Shown here in pieces: positions 1 to 5,230 of a stretch of 6,116 nt of DNA. The DNA lies in the NCBI GenBank assembly GCA_029856055.1, contig JAHQWF010000044.1:1-6116 (forward strand), in the 5' to 3' direction. The notes below the pieces were generated by a model that saw nothing but the letters and a program-made list of their open reading frames with translations, was not told the DNA's origin and made no database searches. Position 1 is the stretch's first letter; each line of letters opens with the position of its first letter. A program made the position numbers and the translations under genes. This DNA is from Candidatus Njordarchaeota archaeon. Lineage in GTDB: Archaea; Asgardarchaeota; Njordarchaeia; Njordarchaeales; Njordarchaeaceae.

Positions 1-746
1 GAACCCAGCGGAGATTTGCGTAGCGCCTAAACCAAGGCAACTTTCTAATCTTCCAGAACAATGCCTTAAGGCCGTGTCTCGGATTACCACGCCCCCTAGA
101 AGGCTTTATAGCTGGTATTGCCCCCCAGCTTCTCTCTGATCTTTTTATAGGTCTCGCTAGAGCTGTATGCTGAGTCGGCTGAGACAATCTTTATCTTGAA
201 GCCTGGCTTTCTAGATAACTTGGCTAGCTCGTCGATGAAGTATAGTTTTAGGGGCTTTGAGTCATGGTAGTAGCGATCGCTCGGTGTTGCAAGGCCTATT
301 GCTTTCGTTGCTAGATCCATCACCACGTGTAGCTTGAAGAAGTCTGCTGCTCCCTGGGCTCTGTAATTATAGTAGCTTGAGGCATCCATTATCTGGAAGC
401 CCGTTGAGTCTATTAAGACGACTCTTTCCTTGCCGCCTTCAAGCTTAATTATTATGACTGCTGAGAGCTCTATTGCCTCCTGTATCTCCTTTGGCCTTAT
501 TTTGTTTGCGAAGTAATTAAGGTTCTGGAAGCTTGTTATTCGCCTTATCCCTAAGTCTTCTCTTAGGTCCTCTGGTATGTCTCTATAGGTGTATCCGAAG
601 GCTTTGGCGATGGTTATTAGGGTCATTTTCTGGGGTATTGTCACTTTTCTCTGGCTGTGCTTGCTGTATTTTGGGTATATTATGCTGTAGAAGGCGTGGA
701 GCATCATAGCCAAAATTTTTAAGGCTTTGGATGGTATACATCGCAT
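1..746 (-). pseudogene. Transposase, IS4/IS5-type DDE, frameshifted, partial
   Basis: The reading frame starts with ATG at 746 after a GGAGG site and runs 216 codons to a stop at 96-98. The N-terminal half is a basic helical region. The first catalytic Asp is in LIDSTGF and the second in SADSAYSS. The frame is broken at a G6 run (minus strand; C121-126). With five G it would read on as KLGAIPAIKPSRGRGNPR and stay open to base 1 through the WFRRYANLRWV block that precedes the catalytic Glu in the right copy. The 216-residue product therefore lacks the third catalytic residue and should be inactive unless the frame is corrected. Relative to the right copy it also lacks three residues (Ala-Ile-Ala after RDIP), an in-frame 9-base deletion. 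The family assignment rests on motif layout, not on a database match. Confidence 0.8.
121..126 (-). other. G6 run at the transposase frameshift
   Basis: On the coding (minus) strand this reads CTGGGGGGCAATACC. Six G puts the downstream codons out of frame and leads to the stop at 96-98, while five G restores a continuous transposase frame. The right copy has four G at the same place (5860-5863). Confidence 0.85.
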
Positions 747-748
747 AT

Positions 749-811
749 GGGGGCCTCCTTTCGGATTGGTGTTGTTTCGTAGGTCTTCCGTAATACGTTA
801 CGGAGGCCCCC
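749..811 (-). promoter_or_regulatory. Transposase leader inverted repeat hiding the ribosome-binding site (left copy)
   Basis: On the minus strand GGGGGCCTCC (811-802) is perfectly complementary to GGAGGCCCCC (758-749), a 10-bp stem. The second arm contains the GGAGG ribosome-binding site seven bases before the transposase ATG at 746. A second hairpin, TCCGTAA-TACG-TTACGGA as read on the plus strand (787-804), shares three bases (802-804) with the outer stem, so the two folds compete. The whole leader is identical in the right copy. Function in blocking translation of read-through transcripts is inferred. Confidence 0.65.
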
Positions 812-865
812 CACTCTTAAATTTGATGCTTCGACGTCTAGAATCAGAATTTTTGACAAACCAAT

Positions 866-1219
866 TTACTCTTTAATCATAGTAATGTTATTATTGTTAT
901 CAAAAAGTATAATTTTTGGTTTAAATGCCACAGCTTCTTTCTCATCTAGATATATGAAAGCAAAAACAATTAATTTGTCACCGATTTCACCCAGCCTAGC
1001 AGCCCCACCATTTAAAATAACTTCCTTTTCTTTACCTGGTATTAAATAAGTCTCGAATCTAGAACCATTATTTATGTTAACAACAGTAACAGCCTCATAA
1101 GGCAATAAACCAGCTTTCTCCATGATAGCTTTATCAAGCGTTAAGCTTCCTTCATAGTCAATTCTTTTTCCTGTTACTGTCAATCCATGTAGCTTCACAT
1201 TTAAGAGTTTTCTCAACAC
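866..1219 (-). CDS. panD: Aspartate 1-decarboxylase, pyruvoyl-dependent (PanD type)
   Basis: This protein is predicted to decarboxylate L-aspartate to beta-alanine, a pantothenate and coenzyme A precursor, in the cytoplasm. The 117 residues align end to end with bacterial PanD (about 126): Lys9 and His11 near the N-terminus, then Y22-E-G24-S25, whose Gly-Ser bond is self-cleaved to give the pyruvoyl cofactor. NNGSRFETY supplies Arg54 and Tyr58, and LNGGAARL (69-76) is the conserved turn. It ends KPKIILFDNNN like family members, so it is not truncated. GTG at 1219 is chosen because it puts these residues at family numbering and follows a GGTG site (GATGGTGTAGCATGTG). It diverges from the asparagine-synthetase-like gene, another aspartate user. 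An insertion sequence begins 2 bases past its stop on the same strand. Many archaea make beta-alanine with an unrelated PLP enzyme, so this type is notable. Identification is firm; activity is inferred. Confidence 0.93.
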   Translation of the reverse strand: MLRKLLNVKLHGLTVTGKRIDYEGSLTLDKAIMEKAGLLPYEAVTVVNINNGSRFETYLIPGKEKEVILNGGAARLGEIGDKLIVFAFIYLDEKEAVAFKPKIILFDNNNNITMIKE

Positions 1220-1262
1220 ATGCTACACCATCAATAATGATATTTTCTCTACACATTTAGAT

Positions 1263-1277
1263 GACTTATCATGAGTC
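1263..1277. promoter_or_regulatory. Imperfect palindrome between divergent genes, possible operator
   Basis: GACTTATCATGAGTC matches its own reverse complement at 12 of 15 positions, with GACT/AGTC ends. It lies 44 bases upstream of the panD start and about 33 bases upstream of the TATA box for the plus-strand gene. Length and symmetry suit a small helix-turn-helix dimer such as an Lrp/AsnC-type regulator, but this is inference and chance is possible in AT-rich DNA. Confidence 0.25.
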
Positions 1278-1302
1278 CAGATATGTAAATCATTAATTTT
1301 TC

Positions 1303-1319
1303 GAAAAAATTTATAAGTA
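1303..1319 (+). promoter_or_regulatory. Archaeal promoter (BRE/TATA) for the asparagine-synthetase-like gene
   Basis: GAAAAAATTTATAAGTA combines a purine-rich BRE-like stretch with a TTTATAAG TATA box (about 1310-1317). Transcription would be expected to start about 25 bases downstream, near 1340, giving a leader of roughly 25-37 bases. It is the best TATA match in this intergenic region. Confidence 0.6.
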
Positions 1320-1376
1320 TATTTCAAGGTTTTGGTTTATTAACACCTTCTTTAACGGGGGTGTATGGAGTGGAGT

Positions 1377-2363
1377 ATGAAAACACTAGAAGGTATTGTG
1401 CCTGAACTGAAAATATATAAGCGCCATCTATTTCTAAATTCGCTAATATATAAAAGCATATTTAAAATACAATCGACCATTCTTAAAGCTTCGAGAGACT
1501 TCTTATATGATAAGGGATTCATAGAACTAGTAGCCCCAGTTATAGCACCGGTCACAGATCCGGGTATCAGAGAAGCTAGAGAGATCGAGACTAGATTTTA
1601 TGGTGAGAAAGCAGTACTGGTGACGAGCGCGATACTATATAAGTTAGCAGGTTTAAAGATTCATGACAAAATATTCTATGTAGCTCCTAACATTAGAATA
1701 GAGCCAATAAGTATAAGCGATTTTAGTACTCGTTTATCTGAGTTCCGGCAAATAGATATCGAGGCAGCATATACAGATAGAGAAGGCTTAATTAGTCTAT
1801 CAGAAGAATTCCTAATATATATAATAGATAAAGTAAAGAAAGAAAGGAAAGAAGAATTAGACATGCTTAGCAGGGATATAAAAATACCCAAGAGGCCTTT
1901 CAGGAGAATCAGGTTTGATGATGCAGTAGAAATAGCTAGTGAAGAAGGATACGGCCTAGATTCATCCGGAGAACTATCTAAAGAAGCGGAAAAATACATA
2001 TCAATGATACATAATGAACCCTTCTGGATAATAGATTATCCAGCTAAAATACGTGGATTTTACTACAAAAAGATCGATTCAGAACATCTCTTGGATATGG
2101 ATTTAATATATCCAGAAGGCTTTGGAGAGGCTGCATCGGGTGGTGAGCGTGAAATAGATCCGTTAAAGGTAAGAGATAGAATGCTAGAAACGGGGGTAGA
2201 TCCAAGGAGATATATTTGGTTATTTGAATTACTATATGATGGTCTACCTCCGTGCAGTGGAATTGGGTTCGGGTTAGAGCGTTTGACACGATATATTACT
2301 GGTATTAGAGATATAATTGATGCGACATTGTTCCCCAAAGCTCCTGGATACCTAGGGTTATGA
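1377..2363 (+). CDS. Archaeal asparagine synthetase-like protein (class II aaRS paralogue, AS-AR type)
   Basis: This is the catalytic core of an aspartyl/asparaginyl-tRNA synthetase without the N-terminal OB anticodon-binding domain. That is the layout of the archaeal asparagine synthetase related to AsnRS, which makes asparagine from aspartate, ammonia and ATP. In the 328-residue protein, motif 1 is GFIELVAPVIAPVTDPG (47-63). Motif 2 is IRIEP (106-110) followed by EFRQIDIE (122-129). The Asp-subclass block SGGEREIDPL is at 254-263, and motif 3 GIGFGLERL at 295-303 carries the ATP-binding Arg. The start chosen is ATG 1377, six bases after GGAG; an in-frame ATG at 1365 would add MEWS but lies almost on top of GGGGGTG. 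A T-rich stretch follows the gene. It diverges from panD, so two aspartate-consuming enzymes share one control region. An orphan synthetase with another substrate cannot be excluded, but a tRNA-charging role is unlikely without the anticodon domain. Confidence 0.85.
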   Translation: MKTLEGIVPELKIYKRHLFLNSLIYKSIFKIQSTILKASRDFLYDKGFIELVAPVIAPVTDPGIREAREIETRFYGEKAVLVTSAILYKLAGLKIHDKIFYVAPNIRIEPISISDFSTRLSEFRQIDIEAAYTDREGLISLSEEFLIYIIDKVKKERKEELDMLSRDIKIPKRPFRRIRFDDAVEIASEEGYGLDSSGELSKEAEKYISMIHNEPFWIIDYPAKIRGFYYKKIDSEHLLDMDLIYPEGFGEAASGGEREIDPLKVRDRMLETGVDPRRYIWLFELLYDGLPPCSGIGFGLERLTRYITGIRDIIDATLFPKAPGYLGL

Positions 2364-2417
2364 ATAGAAATCGTCTTATAAGCGTTTAATATAAATAACC
2401 AATCCACACTTAGCATT

Positions 2418-2436
2418 TACTTTTTATTTTTTTATT
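2418..2436 (+). terminator. Oligo-T terminator after the asparagine-synthetase-like gene
   Basis: The stretch TTACTTTTTATTTTTTTATT lies about 55 bases past the TGA stop. Runs of five and seven T on the coding strand fit archaeal intrinsic termination, which needs no hairpin. Confidence 0.5.
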
Positions 2437-2452
2437 AAAAACAATATTTTGG

Positions 2453-2462
2453 TTGTATAAAG
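2453..2462 (+). promoter_or_regulatory. Possible TATA box for the membrane protein gene
   Basis: TTGTATAAAG lies about 25 bases ahead of the TTG at 2481 and about 90 ahead of the alternative GTG at 2550. Other TATA-like stretches (CTTATAAGC near 2374, TTAATATAAAT near 2386) lie upstream of the T runs, so the assignment is weak. Confidence 0.3.
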
Positions 2463-2480
2463 CAAAAAATTATTATAGTT

Positions 2481-3661
2481 TTGTTTATTTTACTAGATGG
2501 CATAAAATTGTGTCTAGTCTTGTTTAAAATTTGCATAAAGGTTGCAGAAGTGATTAATCTAATACCTGTAAATAATCTAGTTTTACTCAGTTGCAGTCTA
2601 GCTTCTATAGACCAATTAATAATATTTATGTTGTTATTACACATATATAGGAAAAATAAGCTTCTATCTGCTTTTTATTTTGCGTTAACTTTCCTTGGCC
2701 TATTTATCTTTACGATATCTATCATATATGAGAGAGAGTATGGGCAAAATAATTTAGTTTTTTTATAGGTAGTGCAATAGGAATAACAGGCGCCTTTTTC
2801 TCTATGTTGTTTTGGGAATCTACTAGGACACGAAACTTATTTAATAAAAGGGTTCTCTTAGGCGGAATTTTATACGGTTTCTCTATCAGTGCTTTACTGC
2901 TATATTCACTGGAAAGACCATATTTCTGGACAGGCAAATTATTAGCAGGAGTTGCGCAGTTAATTTTCTACTCATACATCTCCCTAATAGCCTTCCACGT
3001 GATATATTTGATGAATAAGTTATCTAAACACAAATTAATTAAGAATCAGATGATAGTATTCACCATTACTGCTATAATTGGTTATGGATTCACAGATATA
3101 TTTCTTTTACTCACAATAATAGATGTTTTGAATTGGAGATACGTCTTTAATTTCTATACAGCATTAGCATCATTTATAGTGTTGCTTTACATCAAGAATC
3201 AACTATTATTCATTTACTTGCCAGAAAGCTTATATGAGTCGAAAGATTTCAGATTAGAAAAGATAATGTTAGTCACGCTTAATGGAGCACTTATATGGAG
3301 TAGCGGGAAAAAAGATATGGTTAAGAAGGGTTTAGAAGATAAATTAGTGTCAAATCTATTGACCGCGCTAGAGTTATTTGGTCAGGAGACATTAAGAGTT
3401 AAGCCTAAATTAAATATTTTATCGCTACGGATAAACGATAAAATTGTTTGCATAAAGAGATATTGTGAGATCCAATGCGTTATCATAGCAAATAAGATCC
3501 CCAAAATAATAGAATTTAACATTAATAAATATCTAAGAAAAGTACATAATGTGATAAAAAAGAGTGATCTAACACAATTCTCTGAGGATATCATTAATTC
3601 ACTTAACAAATTATTCGAAAACGAGTTTAGACATATCTTAATGCTACAAGGAGAGGAATAA
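2481..3661 (+). CDS. Seven-helix membrane protein with longin-like cytoplasmic tail; frame broken at a T7 run
   Basis: I do not recognise this gene by name. Two overlapping open frames (2481-2768, and one open from 2753 to 3661) join by a -1 shift in T2758-2764 into a 393-residue protein. It has seven hydrophobic helices at about 33-56, 61-83, 91-112, 125-144, 153-178, 190-214 and 219-246, the third lying across the shift. Loops 1-2, 3-4 and 5-6 are rich in Lys/Arg and the others are not, giving an outside N-terminus and inside C-terminus as in heptahelical receptors. Residues 258-393 form a soluble tail with predicted order beta-beta-alpha-beta-beta-beta-alpha-alpha (LVTLNGALIWSSG, a helix 286-306, then LNILSLRI, KIVCIKRY, QCVIIANK, two helices), as in longin domains. 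Start is uncertain: TTG 2481 has no clear ribosome-binding site, while GTG 2550 follows AAAGGTTG and trims only the pre-helix leader. It could be a sensor or a pseudogene. Confidence 0.6.
2759..2768 (+). other. Slippery heptamer T TTT TTA followed by a TAG stop
   Basis: In the upstream frame the codons are GTT TTT TTA TAG, containing the heptamer T TTT TTA of the X XXY YYZ type used in -1 programmed frameshifting. Slipping back one base gives TTT TTT ATA GGT and continues into the long downstream frame. An eighth T would also restore it, so simple deletion or transcript slippage are alternatives. No convincing pseudoknot is visible downstream; AGGCGCCT at 2788-2795 is the only strong palindrome nearby. 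Confidence 0.5.
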
Positions 3662-3689
3662 GTGAACTAAAAATCATATTCTGAGTAAA

Positions 3690-4382
3690 TTATTTGATCA
3701 AAGTAAAAATTTCAGCTAATATCTTCTTTTCCTCAGTATCACTTAATTCTGGTCTCGCACCAATATCATTCTCCGATCCTCTTCTTATACCGTTAGGACC
3801 TATAAACATCCCTTCGCTTGTTATCCCATTGAATTCTTTTGGCGGAAGGAACGATAGCAATAGCACTTCGTTTGATTTTACTGATTTATCGTTAGTTATT
3901 ATATCGAATTTCTCATCACCATCGGTTACTGATGCTAAAAATAATTTTTCAGCTTTAGGATGCTTTAAAATTGATAGTACTTTAACAAAGCAAGATTCTA
4001 CTGCACTTGAAGGTTTATCTGGATAGCTTACTAGTCTATCCTTAAGCGACAAGGCATTTCTTAGAGCGAATCTAATCCATTTAACTACATATTCGTTTGA
4101 TTTTATTAAATCTCTATATGAACTCATTAAATCAAAATAGGTATTTTTAGCTATTTTCATCATCTTTAAGAATTGTTCTGATTGAACTAGATCTTCTTTA
4201 GGAAGATACATATATCTTATCTGATTCAATAGATTAATCAGTTCATTTAGTCTTGCATCTATATTGATCTTGCGTAGTACTCCAATCTTTTGTGACTTAG
4301 CTAAGGACAACGCTTTATTTAGCACATTTATGGAGAATATTATTCTCGGGTCGTTACCCGTATCGAAATATTCGTCGGACAT
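3690..4382 (-). CDS. Helical protein with C-terminal tRNA-binding (EMAP/Trbp111-like) OB domain
   Basis: In this 230-residue protein, residues about 130-200 match the tRNA-binding OB fold found at the C-terminus of archaeal/bacterial methionyl-tRNA synthetases and in Trbp111 and CsaA. The diagnostic pieces are VLSILKHPKAEKLFLASV (135-152), DIITND (160-165) and the closing SEGM (189-192). Residues 1-120 are predicted mainly helical, and I recognise no domain there; it contains no class I HIGH or KMSKS motif, so this is not a synthetase. It may bind tRNA elbows non-specifically or partner a synthetase; that is inference. ATG 4382 is chosen because GAGGTT lies 8 bases ahead. A TTG at 4397 would overlap that site and add MRLLR. 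It converges with the membrane protein gene, leaving a 28-base gap. Confidence 0.72.
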   Translation of the reverse strand: MSDEYFDTGNDPRIIFSINVLNKALSLAKSQKIGVLRKINIDARLNELINLLNQIRYMYLPKEDLVQSEQFLKMMKIAKNTYFDLMSSYRDLIKSNEYVVKWIRFALRNALSLKDRLVSYPDKPSSAVESCFVKVLSILKHPKAEKLFLASVTDGDEKFDIITNDKSVKSNEVLLLSFLPPKEFNGITSEGMFIGPNGIRRGSENDIGARPELSDTEEKKILAEIFTLIK

Positions 4383-4419
4383 CCTTAATAACCTCAAATA
4401 ATATAACGTAATTTTATTA

Positions 4420-4431
4420 AAATTTATATTG
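4420..4431 (-). promoter_or_regulatory. TATA box for the tRNA-binding-domain gene
   Basis: On the minus strand CAATATAAATTT (4431-4420) places a TATA box about 43 bases ahead of the ATG at 4382. The predicted start near 4400 leaves a short leader that contains the GAGGTT site. Confidence 0.5.
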
Positions 4432-4471
4432 AATAATTAATAATTATGTAACAATATAGTAGCGAAATCGT

Positions 4472-4478
4472 AAAAAAA
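4472..4478 (-). terminator. Oligo-T terminator after the DJ-1/PfpI gene
   Basis: Seven A on the plus strand are seven T on the minus strand, about 30 bases past the stop of the DJ-1/PfpI gene. This fits archaeal oligo-T termination and separates that gene from the tRNA-binding-domain gene. Confidence 0.45.
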
Positions 4479-4508
4479 TGATAAATTATGTAGGAGGTTA
4501 ATACGAGG

Positions 4509-5087
4509 TTAGATATTCATATTATTTTTTATTTTTAAACGCTTTTTTAGTTCTTCAATAAATTTTTTCATAAAAGCAGGTAGGTCCCGCCACGTTCTGC
4601 TTGTCACTAAGTTTCCATCTACTATAACCTCTTTATCTTCCCAAATCGCTCCACAAGCAATTAAATCCATTTTAGCTGCAATTGTTGAAGTAACTCTCTT
4701 CCCCCTTAAGTAGCCAAAAGCGCTCAACACAAGTAAACCGTGACATAAGGCTCCAACCAGCTTATCCTTCGCAAAGAAATGCTCAAGAATTCTACTAATA
4801 TCTTTATGATTACGAATATATTCTGGAGCTCTACCTCCAGGAATCAAAACAGCATCATACTCACTAGGATTAACCCCTGAGAAAGATTTATCAACCCAAA
4901 TAAATCTGTACGCAGGCTTCTCGGTATAAGTCTCATAACTTGGCTCTCTATCATGTACAACCGTTTGTAATACCTTCTTAGTTGGTGCTGCAACATGCGT
5001 AATGAAGCCTTCTTCCTTTAGTCTATAATAGGGATAAAATAATTCTAAAGCTTCAGCCATATCACCCGTTAGAATCAATACGCTCAT
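4509..5087 (-). CDS. DJ-1/PfpI (ThiJ) family protein
   Basis: This 192-residue alpha/beta protein belongs to the DJ-1/PfpI superfamily, whose members include proposed proteases, deglycases and chaperones. The catalytic set is visible: Glu12 in GDMAEALE, the nucleophile elbow Cys115-His116 in GALCHG, the PGGRAPEYIR strand-turn (83-92), and the end segment DGNLVTSRTWRDL (157-169), which lines up with the VVDGNWVSSR part of PfpI. It is longer than PfpI (about 166) by an insertion around residues 38-70 and a Lys-rich C-terminus. ATG 5087 follows AGGTGAT by three bases. The right insertion sequence begins only 26 bases upstream, so the native promoter may have been displaced; a CATATATC at 5115-5108 straddles the junction. 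The family is firm; the substrate is not predictable from sequence. Confidence 0.9.
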   Translation of the reverse strand: MSVLILTGDMAEALELFYPYYRLKEEGFITHVAAPTKKVLQTVVHDREPSYETYTEKPAYRFIWVDKSFSGVNPSEYDAVLIPGGRAPEYIRNHKDISRILEHFFAKDKLVGALCHGLLVLSAFGYLRGKRVTSTIAAKMDLIACGAIWEDKEVIVDGNLVTSRTWRDLPAFMKKFIEELKKRLKIKNNMNI

Positions 5088-5107
5088 AGCATCACCTAAT
5101 AATGCTT

Positions 5108-5115
5108 GATATATG
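5108..5115 (-). promoter_or_regulatory. Possible hybrid TATA box at the insertion-sequence junction
   Basis: CATATATC on the minus strand spans the boundary at about 5114. It lies about 24 bases ahead of the DJ-1/PfpI start, which would give an almost leaderless transcript that excludes the AGGTGAT site. The evidence conflicts, so confidence is low. Confidence 0.25.
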
Positions 5116-5152
5116 GTTTGTCAAAAATTCTGGTTCTAGACGTTGAAGCGTC

Positions 5153-5162
5153 AAATTTAAGA
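5153..5162 (+). promoter_or_regulatory. Probable transposase TATA box
   Basis: AAATTTAAGA is conserved in both copies. The usual spacing of 24-27 bases from the box centre predicts transcription starting at about 5181-5184, inside the small hairpin loop and downstream of the first arm of the outer stem (5166-5175). Confidence 0.4.
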
Positions 5163-5165
5163 TTG

Positions 5166-5228
5166 GGGGGCCTCCGTAACGTATTACGGAAGACCTACGA
5201 AACAACACCAATCCGAAAGGAGGCCCCC
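5166..5228 (+). promoter_or_regulatory. Transposase leader inverted repeat hiding the ribosome-binding site (right copy)
   Basis: GGGGGCCTCC (5166-5175) pairs perfectly with GGAGGCCCCC (5219-5228), which contains the GGAGG site seven bases before the ATG at 5231. A smaller hairpin TCCGTAA-CGTA-TTACGGA (5173-5190) shares 5173-5175 with the outer stem, so only one can form fully. RNA started upstream of 5166 could bury the site; RNA started near 5183 could not. Pairing is seen directly; the regulatory effect is inferred. Confidence 0.65.
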
Positions 5229-5230
5229 AT

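Larger units (their letters stand above)
1..863 (-). mobile_element. Insertion sequence, left copy (partial, DDE type)
   Basis: This is one copy of an insertion sequence, read on the minus strand and cut by the window edge. It aligns over its whole visible length with the plus-strand copy at 5114-5983. The lengths, 863 and 870 bases, are explained by a 9-base deletion and two extra G here. Similarity stops abruptly at about 863, where the element begins TGGTTTGTCAAAAATTCTG, so that is taken as its upstream end. The far end and terminal inverted repeat lie outside the window, so no target duplication can be checked. GC content is visibly higher than in the genes between the copies. Order from 863 down: short end region, structured leader, transposase. 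The boundary is 2 bases from the panD stop codon. Confidence 0.85.

Noticed and set aside
866..1219. PanD truncated by the insertion sequence
   Set aside because: The protein aligns to the normal family end and has its own stop codon; the element begins just after it.
1676..1999. Minus-strand open frame of 107 codons
   Set aside because: It is antisense to the asparagine-synthetase-like gene, Ser/Ile/Leu-rich without motifs, and has no ribosome-binding site of note.
1365..2363. Calling the class II enzyme aspartyl- or asparaginyl-tRNA synthetase
   Set aside because: The N-terminal anticodon-binding OB domain is absent and the length (about 330) fits the asparagine-synthetase paralogue.
3694..4026. 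Plus-strand open frame of 110 codons
   Set aside because: It lies wholly opposite the tRNA-binding OB domain, which has clear motifs; the antisense frame has none.
4491..4500. Perfect plus-strand Shine-Dalgarno GGAGGT in the spacer between the two minus-strand genes
   Set aside because: No ATG, GTG or TTG follows at a usable distance and no plus-strand frame opens there, so it is probably chance or a remnant.
5166..5228. Leader stem as the terminal inverted repeat of the element
   Set aside because: Homology between copies continues about 50 bases further upstream to 5114, so the stem is internal.
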